From: Apoderus coryli
Lineage: Eukaryota; Arthropoda; Insecta; Coleoptera; Attelabidae
DNA length: 64,000 nt
Direction: 5' to 3'
NCBI GenBank assembly: GCA_911728435.2
Contig: OU452200.1
Location: 28,907,715 to 28,971,714 of the forward strand
In this document: positions 47,931 to 57,782 of the stretch, piece after piece
How positions within the stretch are numbered: the stretch's first letter is position 1
How the letters are laid out: each line of letters starts with the position of its first letter
Notes under the pieces: model-generated
What the model was told of the DNA's origin: nothing
Seen by the model: only the letters and a program-made list of their open reading frames with translations
Database searches by the model: none
Program-made: the position numbers and the translations under genes

Positions 47931-48785
47931 AGTAAGATTTTTTGTAAGCAGGGGTCGCATCCTCGCGTGCTTTATTTTCAATCTTGCCGTTTGTTGTTGT
48001 GTGGATAGGAGTTAGTTAGGGGTATACGAGATTTAATACATGTACTGGTTTTTTATGTGCCGCGTAAAACGTAATAAGCAGTTTTTGATTTGGAAACGTT
48101 ATAATAAGGTAAGTACGTGACAATATAAACACTATTTTTGTAAGGGCAATTTTACCATTATCAGGAAATACTGTATACACCAACATTTTCACAGAAAGCA
48201 GCCAAAAATATTCGATGTCTATTTGGAAGTGCAAAATGGTGTTTAAAACGTATGGTGCCTTTTCCACATTTTAAACGATCTCTCAACTGCTTTGGTAGGG
48301 AAGACAAACCTCTTTTGCAAAATCTGACTAATTATTATATTACATTACATAATTATTTTCTAGAGAATATAGTCTGAGTTTAATATTATTTTAAATTAAC
48401 TAGAACTTACGCCTAAGATTTGTTTGTTGCATTTTAGAGTAATATAATGTTCAGTTCCTTTTTGTTCGTAGGTATTTAGTAGATATTTTGTTATATACGT
48501 AAGGTTTATTCTTTACAGTTTCGTAAATGTTCAGCTCCTGTTTGCTAGTTGCTGTATTTTTACAATATTATAAGCTAACCATAAAGAATTATTATTTATT
48601 ATTTTGTTACTGTTTATAAGTCAACATACTTACACTGTTTATTACTATTATGTGTATTGTTTTTCTTTTTAATATAGCTGTTGTTTAAATTTTAGTACTT
48701 GTGTTTTTATCTCAATATAATATGCTAAAGATGGTTATTTTTCAGATAAATTTCTGCACAATGTTTACGGGACATCCTGTATATA
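47931..48785. other. No gene recognised
   Basis: AT-rich, with a GC-richer patch at 47950-48000. It ends in acgggacatcctgtat, another mariner-type end motif. Confidence 0.35.
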
Positions 48786-49353
48786 CAGGGCGATTCAAAT
48801 TTTAATATGGAAAATTCACCAGCTACTTATATGGTTGTGAAGATGAAGAAAAGGACCTAGGTCGGTAAATACTTCGTATTCAACATAGGTATACAAAGTG
48901 TTAAAAGTGAACCTCTGATGATATTTTATTGCTCCTAAACGTTTAGAGATAAATTAAAGAAATATTGGACAATAAATTTTTTACTCTGTACTACAGGATA
49001 CAATAAAGCAGTTATCATCACTTATATAGAGCTTACATGAGCGGTAATACGGGAGAGGCTGAAGTTACATATAGGTCCAACTTTTTTGTATTCCTTTTTT
49101 TAAATTTCAGATTAGCCCTCATAAAATCTTGACAATTCTTAACAAAAAAGGCTTTTAGCTTAAATTTATTTAATGTAATATTTAAACGTTTCGGATCTTT
49201 ACGATAAAAAAGCACCATCGGAGTTTCACTTTTAACAGCATGTATGTTGAATACGACCCATTTTCCCACCCATGTCTATATTATGCTTTTCATCATATTT
49301 TGAGCCATATAACTCGTAGGTGAAGATTCCCCATTAAAAGTTAAATCACCCTG
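48786..49353. mobile_element. ~570 bp MITE with ~65 bp inverted repeats
   Basis: Ends cagggcgattcaaattttaat (48786) and its inverted relative ending attaaaagttaaatcaccctg (49353). The arms extend to acttatatggttgtgaag against catatttgagccatata-like sequence. TA flanks both ends. The minus-strand 78-codon frame inside is not convincing. Confidence 0.7.
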
Positions 49354-49416
49354 TATAGGTACCCCTTCGAGTATCTTGTATTTATACGTGTTCAACTACG
49401 TAATTGTATACAGAAC

Positions 49417-49650
49417 GGGAATTTTACATTAAATTTCATGCACAAATAATTAAAACTACATAAAGGTTGTATTAATTGTTACATAACTGAACATGTAAAT
49501 TTACCTATCAAGACATTCCTTTGCATGTCCATAATGGGAATCTTACATTAAATTTCATTCACAAATAATTAAAATTACATAAACCTTGTATTAATTATTA
49601 AACAACTGAATGTGTAAATTTACCTATCAATACATGCTTTTATTTTGCAT
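49417..49650. repeat. 119 bp tandem duplication
   Basis: Two copies beginning gggaa(t/c)tttacattaaatttcat at 49417 and 49536, both containing caaataattaaaa(c/t)tacataaa and tgtaaatttacctatca. They lie just upstream of the DIRS left end. Confidence 0.85.
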
Positions 49651-49796
49651 ATATAACAATGTAATTTTTACATGGTAAACCAGGGCATAATATTACCTAT
49701 GATTTTTATGGTAATTTTACACAAATTTTATTTGTAGTGGTAGTGTGAAACTCACATGAAATGACCGTTTCCTACTCGTATGATCATACTCGTAGG

Positions 49797-49947
49797 AATT
49801 ATCCGTCATTCATATATGCCGAACATTTTTACCATGTAGTTTATACTGTTTCTATGCGACGACTCACAGGTTAAAAGAAATAAAATATTTCTTATCTACT
49901 TAGTATAGAGATGTACCACTAACTCATATTTTCGTCATTATATTGTT
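49797..49947. repeat. DIRS left inverted terminal repeat
   Basis: 151 bp from aattatccgtcattcatata to tattgtt. Complementary to 54579-54728 except for a short difference near the outer end (gtcatt against agtt). Confidence 0.9.
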
Positions 49948-50014
49948 CTGTGCGAAAGACTAAACATCGTGTGTGCTAAAATTTACTTCAGTTATATTAT
50001 TTGTATTATTAAAA

Positions 50015-51400
50015 ATGTCAAAAAGAGGTTACGATAGTGAACCAAGTGTAGTAGAAAATAAAAATAATAAACGCAATCGATATGAAATGCTTATGAATAA
50101 ATTAGAACATCTTCGAGAAGAGTGCAACATGAATTTATCGTCGGATAGTGAATCAGGTATGGAAATTAACTTATGTCTATAGGTTGTTAGATGGAATTTG
50201 TGAATACGGGTGCTCTTAGAAGTAGCCCACCAGATCCTTGTGATCTTTTTATACAAATTTGTAAAACAAAGGATATGCATAAATATTAAAATGATATCTA
50301 TTAATAAAGTTTGGTGTTCAAGGGTGCTCTTTAAAGCAGCCCACCTGATCCAGACAATTCTAATAAATTACAATAACCAAGGGTACTTCACAAAGTAGCC
50401 CACTGAATCTTTATGATTCATGGTATTGTACGTATTTTAAAGTCTCTTTTCTCTACTTGTAGAAACTGGTGAAACAGTGATTCATTCAGTGGCGGATGTA
50501 CATGCTCCTGCTGATATCCAGGATATTCCCGAGGGTAGCATAAGTTTGGTTATCAATGAGCCAGAACGACAAATTCAGGGCTCAGAAAATATGAGTACTC
50601 TAGTGGAAAATGGGCCTATTAATGAAGATCCATTAATTACCGAGGTTATGCATTTGTTTGGAAATGATCCACTAAAAAATGGTAATAAAAGTGATGATAT
50701 GCTTACGGGATTTGCCACCCGTTTTGATAATTCACTTTCAAATGGAATTGATAAGAATTTGAAAGAAAAACTTATCGAAAAATACCCACCTGCAATAAAC
50801 TGTACTAGGCTGGTGCCTCCCATTCTTAATGAAGAAATCGCGGTATCTCTAAAGGAGAACAAAATTAGAGAGGATAAACACCTCCAAAAATTACAGGTTA
50901 CCATGGCAGCTGGATTAATGTCCTTGTACAAGGAAATCGAAACGTCTCTGAATGAGAAAAGGTATATGGAAAATTTAGCAAATGCATCTAACCTGTTTAT
51001 GGAATCCTTCCACGAAATTTCGATGCATCGGCGCTATCTATTGAGCCCAAACCTGAATCCCCAATTTAAAAAATTTTTGGAAAACCAGCCGGTAGATAAG
51101 TTTTTATATGGAGAAAACTTGATGGAGAAAATCAAACAGGCTCAGGCAGCGAAGGCAGCAGCCTCCCAAGTTGGCTCAATCATTAAACAAAAAGTCGGCG
51201 CTTCCCATAATTCGAATAATTTAAACTTCAAGCTTCAAAACAACCGCCCCAGATTCAAACCATACAGGAAGTTGGAAAGACCAGAATGGAGAGCGGGAAG
51301 TTCAGGAAATCGCCCACGCAACACAGCGTCAACCGACAAAAGAGAAAGATTGGAAGCCACATACAAGAGATCAAGTCAGTGGAAACCCAGACGCCAATAG
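50015..51400 (+). CDS. DIRS ORF1 (Gag-like), predicted two exons
   Basis: The ATG at 50015 opens MSKRGYDSEPSVVENKNNKR. A donor cag|GTATGG at 50156/50157 and an acceptor tctcttttctctacttgtag at 50462 would join this exon to the long frame and keep phase, giving about 359 residues. Without splicing the downstream frame has no ATG at its start (50477 is GTG), which supports the intron. The C-terminus is basic (RPRFKPYRK, SSQWKPRRQ), as expected for an RNA-binding Gag. Helical segments lie mid-protein. It overlaps the RT frame by 115 bp in a different frame. The frame is intact if spliced. Confidence 0.7.
50157..50462 (+). other. Predicted 306 bp GT-AG intron in DIRS ORF1
   Basis: The donor GTATGG and the acceptor after a pyrimidine tract restore one continuous frame (phase 1 split codon GAA). 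The in-frame stop at 50180-50182 shows that unspliced RNA would make only a short product. Spliceosomal introns are, to my knowledge, known in some DIRS-like elements. Three repeated hairpins lie within. Confidence 0.65.
50208..50401 (+). repeat. Three 21-nt hairpin repeats in the DIRS intron
   Basis: Copies at 50208-50228, 50322-50342 and 50381-50401 follow GGG-t-(N)CT-loop-AG(N)-a-g-CCC. The second stem pair after the shared T is G.T, G-C and A-T in the three copies, so pairing is kept while bases change. Copies 1 and 3 are followed by a second small hairpin (AGATC/GATCT and GAATC/GATTC), also with changed but matched bases. Confidence 0.65.
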
Positions 51401-53283
51401 AGGTAAATCAAAAATTTGCTGGTAATATAACAAATTTTTTGCGTAACTGGCAAACCATAACAAGCAACCCAGCTATTTTAGAGTGGGTTCAGGGATATAA
51501 AATACGTTTTCTAAAAATTCCATTGCAAGAGCATAAGCCAAAAATTGTTATAAATGAAAGTGACAAGCATTTATATGACTTTTATATTAGAGAACTGGTC
51601 AGAAAAGGTGCAATATCTCAGTGCAAACATTGTGAAGGTGAATTTTTATCATCCTATTTTTTAGTGCCTAAATCAGATGGGGGGCATAGGCTGGTTTTAA
51701 ATTTAAAACGGCTTAATTGCTTTATACAGGCACCCCATTTTAAATTAGAAGACTATAGATCAGCATTAAAATTGATTACAAAAAATTGTTTTATGGCCAA
51801 AATTGATTTGAAAGACGCATACTTTGCTATCTCAGTCCATCCTACTTCTAGAAAATATTTACGGTTTGAATACAAAAACATTTTATATGAGTTTACAGCC
51901 TTACCGTTTGGATTGAATATAGCACCTTTTGTATTTACTAAGTTGCTCAAACCTGTCTTAAGTTATTTAAGGACAAATGGTTTTATGTCTGTAGTTTTTC
52001 TAGACGATATTCTACTATTAGACTCATCATTAGAAAAGTGTAAACATAATGTGGCTGAAACATTGCACCTATTACAATCACTAGGGTTCATAATAAATAA
52101 AAAAAAGAGTGTTTTTAAACCATCCCAGGAAATTACCTTTTTGGGATTTACGTTTAACTCGGTAAATTTAAAATTTCGAGTACCTGATGAGAAAAAACAA
52201 AAAATTATTAAGAGTATAGAAAAAATTAAAAATAGGTCTTCTTGTTCTATACAAGAATTTGCAGCCTTAATAGGTCAGTTAGTTGCATCTTGCCCGGCTG
52301 TTAGTTTTGGATGGTTGTACTTAAAAAATTTTGAAAGAGAAAAATGGTTAGCTCTAGGCCAGTCCCAAAATAAAAATTACAGAAGTAAAATGCTAATTCC
52401 TAAGTATTTGGAAAATGATTTTAATTGGTGGCTAAATACTTTACCATCTAGTCAACAAAATATGAAAGAAAGGGAATATGTTTTAGAGTTATTTACAGAT
52501 GCCTCTCCATTAGGTTGGGGAGCTTATTGTAAAAAGGGCAAAACTCATGGATTTTGGAATAAGGATCAACAAAAGTTGCATATTAACTATCTGGAATTGC
52601 TTGCAGCATTTTTCGGTTTGAAAGCATTTTCCAAACATTTGAGGAATTGCAGCATTTTATTACGGATTGACAACATCACAGCTATTGCTTGTATCAATAA
52701 AATGGGTAGTGTACAGTTCCCCCATTTAAATAATATATCTAGGGAGTTGTGGCAGTGGTGTGAAAAAAGAGGCATCAACATTTTTGCTTCCTATATACCA
52801 TCCAAAGACAATGTTATTGCCGATTCCGAATCACGCTCATTAAGCATAGAATCCGAATATTCACTACATCAGAAATATATTAAAATAATTTTTAGTGAAT
52901 TTGGCATCCCAGATATTGACATATTTGCTAGCAAGCTAAACGCAAAGTGTAAAAGATATGTATCCTGAAAACCAGATCCCGATTCGGAATCTGTCGACGC
53001 TTTTACTCTAAACTGGAAAAACTTAAAATTTTATGCATTTCCACCATTTGCCATAATTTCCAGAGTTTTAGATAAAATTATTAACGACAGAGCTGTAGGC
53101 ATCGTAGTGGTACCTGAGTGGCCTAATCAACCGTGGTATCCACTTTTTAATAGATTATTGATAAAACGAAAAATTATTGTAGGACCAGACACAAACTTAA
53201 TTTTATCTCCTTTTAGTTCACCGTATCCCAATCATCAACATCTTACCCTGGCTATAGGGAAATTGTCCGGCTCGCTTTTCTGA
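51286..53283 (+). pseudogene. DIRS ORF2, reverse transcriptase/RNase H, one nonsense codon
   Basis: In order: WQTITSNPAILEWVQGYKI (N-terminal DIRS signature), KSDGGHRLVLNLKRLN, CFMAKIDLKDAYFAISVHP (first catalytic Asp), FGLNIAPFVFTKLLKPVL, VVFLDDILLLDSS (FLDD in place of YxDD, still with both Asp), INKKKSVFKPSQEITFLGF. RNase H follows: LFTDASPLGWGAYC, INYLELLAAFFGLKAF and LRIDNITAIACIN, then DNVIADSESRS. A TGA at 52966-52968 stops the frame after CKRYVS; the same frame continues open to 53283 with KPDPDSESVDAFTLNW and VVVPEWPNQPWYP, a conserved DIRS tail. The TGA sits where Trp is expected. The start ATG overlaps Gag. Confidence 0.9.
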
Positions 53284-54237
53284 AAAAAGGAATACCAACC
53301 GAAGCAATTCCAATTATGTTAGCTTCAGTCTCCGATAAAACAATGAAACAGTATGATTCAGTCTATCATAGATGGTGGAATTACTGCCAAAATCATCGTT
53401 TAGATTTCCTTTCTTATAACATACAAAATATTTTCCGTTTTTTGAAATCTTTAGTAGATGAAGGTCACTCATATAGTTCCTTAAACACGCATAGATCCGC
53501 GATATCGCTGATTATTGATACCCCAAGTAACGATAAATTTCTTTTCAAACGGTTTTTTAAGGGCCTTTCTGTTATAAAACCCCCTGCACCAAAATAATCA
53601 AACACATGGGATCCTTACCCGGTGATTAAATATTTGGAAAAACAATTTCCATTGGAAAACCTCTCTTTAGAAAAGTTAACACATAAGTTAATCATGCTTA
53701 TGGCACTAACGTGTGCACATAGACTACAAACATTGTCTTTGATTAAACTGCAAAATATTATTATTAAAAAAGACAGCTTGATAGAAATTCGAATTCCAGA
53801 TAAAATAAAAACATCCGGCAAAGATAGATATCAACCTACGTTATGTTTTCCTTTTTTTAAAGAAAAACCTCAGTTATGTGTAGCTTCGACTATTTGTTAT
53901 TATTTAGAAAAGACAAAGAAATTAAGACCTCCAACCGTTAATAATTTATTTATCGTTATAAAAAAAACCTTATAAAGCAGCATCCACTCAAACCATGAGC
54001 AGATGGTTAAAGAACGTTTTAAATTTGAGTGGAGTTGACGTTACTATATTTAAAGGGTACAGCACCCGTCATGCTGCTACATCTGCAGTAGCAAGATTAG
54101 GATTAAACATTGAAATTATTCGTAAAACGGCAGGATGGTCAGAAAAGTCCGCAGTATTCAATAAATTTTATAACAAACCTTTATGCAGTGATTCCACCAC
54201 CTTTGCTAAGACCATTTTGTCTTTAGGTGATAATTAA
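53220..54237 (+). pseudogene. DIRS tyrosine recombinase, nonsense, frameshift and active-site change
   Basis: The frame overlaps the end of ORF2 (YPGYREIVRLAFLKKG), then LASVSDKTMKQYDSVYHRWW and the N-terminal SAM-like core. A TAA at 53595-53597 precedes NTWDPYPVIKYL. Box I Arg is in ALTCAHRLQTLSLIKL. The eight-A run at 53960-53967 is the likely site of a one-base indel, after which the reading changes frame and runs KPYKAASTQTMSRWLKNVL. In KGYSTRHAATSAVARLG the His of HxxR is Tyr. TAGWSEKSAVFNKFYNKP keeps the Trp and the nucleophilic Tyr. The enzyme would integrate the circular DNA. This copy is dead by three changes. Confidence 0.88.
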
Positions 54238-54382
54238 TAATCATATAGATTATAGAGAGCTATTAAGTTATTATTACTAGTTATTGTACGTAAATTTTGT
54301 TTATTTATTGTTATAATATTGTTTATATTTAAATAAATGTTCGATTTATAGATCGTTATTTTATGTTTTATACTTTAAACAG

Positions 54383-54499
54383 CTACATGGTAAAAATGTT
54401 CGGCATATATGAATGACGGATAATTAAAAAATTGGTTGACTTACCTGTAAGGATCGACAATTTTAATTATCCTAGTTCATATATGCCGAACATTTTTAC
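54383..54499. repeat. DIRS internal complementary region
   Basis: The first half is the complement of the left element end (to ggataatt). The second half is the complement of the right end (attaaaaaattggttgac... to catttttac). Together they equal the reverse complement of the right end joined to the left end with a shared aattat, as expected if this region templates circle closure. Confidence 0.9.
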
Positions 54500-54578
54500 A
54501 GCCCACCACTACAATCATTGATAATAATAATGATGGTAATAACCCAAACCCTAAACGATCTATTAACTATTGGCACAC

Positions 54579-54773
54579 AACAATATAATGACGAAAATAT
54601 GAGTTAGTGGTACATCTCTATACTAAGTAGATAAGAAATATTTTATTTCTTTTAACCTGTGAGTCGTCGCATAGAAACAGTATAAACTACATGGTAAAAA
54701 TGTTCGGCATATATGAACTAGGATAATTAAAATTGTCGATCCTTACAGGTAAGTCAACCAATTTTTTAATTAT
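54579..54773. repeat. DIRS right inverted terminal repeat plus extension
   Basis: 54579-54728 is complementary to the left repeat. 54729-54773 (aaaattgtcgatccttacagg... to taattat) is an extension absent from the left end but present, complemented, in the internal region. Confidence 0.9.
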
Positions 54774-54899
54774 AAGTAATTTCATGTTCTTTGCACAATA
54801 TACTATTATGTCAAAATATGACTTTTTTAAAGAATATAGCGGTCAGTAAATTTGAAAAAAATATTTAAAGGCATTTTTGAATTATATTATATTTTAATA

Positions 54900-55160
54900 C
54901 TTAAAGCTGAACTACATTAACTAATTACTCTTGCAAGCGATATTTTAAAGCCACTAGACTTCTACAAAACAAGTGACTATACAAACATAATTTATAAGAG
55001 TTGTACATACTATAGACATTGATAATGAGCGTCCTGAGCTCATCATTGGCATGAACTTGTGGCACCTTAAATATGTACTTCGTGTATGTATCTTCACATC
55101 GGTAAGTTTACCTCCAGGAGTAGACGAGGACTATCCACAATAAATATAGTTTATTAATTT
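54900..55160 (+). pseudogene. Unidentified coding remnant
   Basis: About 55015-55110 reads DIDNERPELIIGMNLWHLKY then VLRVCIFTSVSLPPG on the plus strand. This looks like real past coding (possibly a retroelement protease or linker region), but I cannot assign a family. It lies between the DIRS element and the right end of the composite. Confidence 0.3.
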
Positions 55161-55294
55161 GAAGAGAAATATCTGAGATGCATACACTCTTCGCGACGAC
55201 TGGAACCCAAATCTGGTTAGAAGTTCAGTATTGTTGTATACTAGTAGGGAACTTGTACCATACATATTTTAAATACCTACAGCCGCCGGTAAAT

Positions 55295-55388
55295 GGTGGT
55301 GATTGGGTATGTCAATTTTGTGACAAGGTTTGCGGCTCGAGTATCACTCTGTTTAGCCATCTTAGAGTTCACAACAGAAATCCCTGAG
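55295..55388 (+). pseudogene. LINE C-terminal C2H2 finger remnant
   Basis: The plus strand reads DWVCQFCDKVCGSSITLFSH followed by LRVHNR, a C-x2-C...H-x3-H zinc finger of the kind found at the C-terminus of some RTE-like LINE proteins (WvC..CgrvC.SriGL.sHlrtH). It is preceded at about 55190 by DDWNPNL. The rest of the element is not recognisable. Confidence 0.45.
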
Positions 55389-55566
55389 TTGGAATACTTC
55401 ATACTCGTTAGCGAGTGAATGCTTCGATTTTAAATTCGTACCTTTGTCGCCCTGTATCGAGACATTACGCAATTTAAGGATATATGTCCCTATATCAAAA
55501 TGCATGAATTAGCGAGAACTTTATGTGATAGAGCGTTGTCGGTCGAATATAGCAACACCCTGTATA

Positions 55567-57100
55567 TATCATAATGTGAATTTACGGTTATTGTATAGCA
55601 TGAAATATTTTGATATATGCCAACTAGCCAAACAATTGTGCGAAATGTATAAAACATTATAAAAATATTAGTATTTGACGTACCTAACGAATGTTATTGT
55701 AAATAAACTGCTCACCAAACGGATACATTTAATTCGACACAGATGCTACAAATGTCAACTTTCTTTCATTATTAGAGATGCAAGCAATGTATCGATATAT
55801 TCTATTCGATCTCAATTTCTATTTAAGACTGAACTATTGTGTCGATGACTCAAAGTTAGTCCATTGGCGGCTTGTAAAAAATATAAAGCGAATTCGACTA
55901 TAGATAAGGCAAACAAGACTTCTAAACGCCTTTGCATTGGCCAATTGGTATTGAATAATAAAATACTATTCCACGTCTATGTATAATGAGTGTTATTATT
56001 TAACCAATAACATGACATTAATCGAGATATTATTAAATACGTAATCGCGGAGAAACAATTTTATTGCATTAAAGATAATTGCAGTGTATTTTATTATGAG
56101 GCTTATTGTGAGTCTTGATAAAAACTGAAGATATTTAAATGATGAAAACTCCGAGCCAAGTATATTAATCTGCTAGTAATTAAATTTTATTAAATGTATG
56201 TGTAATTTTCAGGAATGTCATTAAGTATAACGAGTATTCCTGTGTGTTTTGTTGCCACTGTAAATACCGTGTTGCCTCATCATCCAAGTATTGCACTGAA
56301 CTGCATTTCTACAACAAATACATCGTCATGCACTATATAATATATTTTTATTTTAAGTACTGTCCAAAAATGATTCTGTACCGGGTAGTTAAAGTTCTGG
56401 CACGACCATCGAATGTGTATTTTCAACATATAGGTACACATACCGCCAAAACAGTTAAAACTTTTAGCCTTTTTTATTATTTAATAGGCAGTTAAGGGAA
56501 TCCAAAGCTTTACGTTTACCTTTATACAGGCCCGACTTTTAGAGTTGTTTTTTTTTTTCTTGACAATATTTTTTATTATTTCTAGAATATATACAATATT
56601 TTAAAACGTTCCTATGAGATGCTATACGGTATACATGATTCCTCTCTATTAATATTGAATTTATTAAAATACAGATAAAATTTAGCTGTTTCAAGGGTAG
56701 TTTAAATAAAATAGCTATTAGCTAATTTAGGTGTTGTGATCAAAAGTTATGGAGAAAAATACGAAATATTTTGCTTGGAGAATTAGAAACCCGTTTCTCT
56801 ATATGACTAGCTTTATTCACGATTAATTTCATTTAAGCATCGGGAAGTTCTATATAATTTGCTTCTTAATTCACCTCAGCCGAATATCACATACTGAAAA
56901 TACTATGGTAATGAATTCATTACTATACATTTATCGCTGGTTGTAGCAAACAACATCTGTAACAGGAACTTAAGATTTTTGTAATCCTTTTTTGTACTCG
57001 GAGTCTGATTTTAAAAGGCGTTATTATTTTGTTGATACCTAATAATAATCTACTACCGTTTTCCTTTTCTGACATCATTAATTAAGAGAGAGCAAAAGGA
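55567..57100. other. No gene recognised
   Basis: AT-rich. The 83-codon plus-strand frame at 56244 has no family features. Confidence 0.4.
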
Positions 57101-57782
57101 AAAATCCCGATGGCAGCCAGTCGGAAAAGTAGATTTTCGATTTATATATTTTTTATTTATACTTAGACTACCACTGACACCCACTATTAATAAACAAATA
57201 ATAGAATATTCTGACAGTCGCCAAATATAACCAAAGTGTCATATTGACAGTTATTTTAACTGAAATACCCATTATACTATAATACATACGTAAGCACAGT
57301 TTTATTGTTATTTCACAGGCGTTTATTTGTCAAAAATAATTACAGGTGTAGCGGGTGATGATATTTTTTTTATTTTTTGTTACTTTATATTGACTTACAT
57401 TTACTTAAATATGTCAGCGATGAAAAAACTCTCCGAATAAACATTGTAAAGATTTAAGTGCTCTATCATTTGATATGTAACATCGGTATTTTCTATTAAC
57501 AATGACAAAAATATGATCTTTTAAAATTTTGACAGGCCGCCATTTTGAAATTACGTCTCCGATTTCAATCGCCAACGAACTTACGCGAATCCATGACCTA
57601 GCCGATTCTTTAACCAAAGTTTGTTTCGATTGGTCAAAAAATGCGGCTTCTAAGCTTTCTATATCCCACATATATATATAGATATATAAACTTTTGAACT
57701 GAGGTCATTTTTCGGATCCAGGGGTCATGAAATGAAGAACTGCTTAAAAATTTTTCAAAAGTTCGGTTGTGTTGATCTCCTG
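57101..57782. repeat. ~0.7 kb dispersed repeat, copy 2
   Basis: Direct-orientation relative of 41683-42380, about 15.4 kb away. It differs by substitutions and short indels throughout. Confidence 0.75.

Larger units (their letters stand above)
49797..54773 (+). mobile_element. DIRS-type tyrosine-recombinase retrotransposon
   Basis: Inverted terminal repeats at 49797-49947 and 54579-54728 are nearly identical. The right one has an extra 45 bp to 54773. An internal complementary region at 54383-54499 is complementary to the left end joined to the right end. Coding order is Gag-like (spliced), RT/RNase H, tyrosine recombinase. DIRS elements replicate through a circular intermediate made with the internal region as splint and integrate by recombinase, without target duplications; none is seen here. 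No methylase-like domain is recognisable. The RT and recombinase frames are broken, so this copy is inactive unless supplied in trans. Confidence 0.9.
47177..55563. mobile_element. 8.4 kb inverted-repeat composite with nested elements
   Basis: The left end (acagggtgtttctatattcgaccgacaa, 47177) and the right end (ttgtcggtcgaatatagcaacaccctgt, to 55563) are inverted copies over about 150 bp, through tttgatataggga and tacagggtg to aatttaaaatcga. Inner blocks also correspond: the repeat around 47640-47720 recurs inverted at 54795-54885. TA abuts both ends. Between them lie a tandem duplication, a MITE and a DIRS element. It may be one old element filled by later insertions, or two copies of one family in inverted orientation. 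Confidence 0.55.

Noticed and set aside
51286..54237. DNA methylase-like domain as in some DIRS elements
   Set aside because: The region after RNase H is the conserved tail leading to the recombinase; no methylase motif was seen.
57414..57671. Minus-strand frame in the 0.7 kb repeat
   Set aside because: The other copy (41990-42202) has indels that change the frame, so coding is not conserved.
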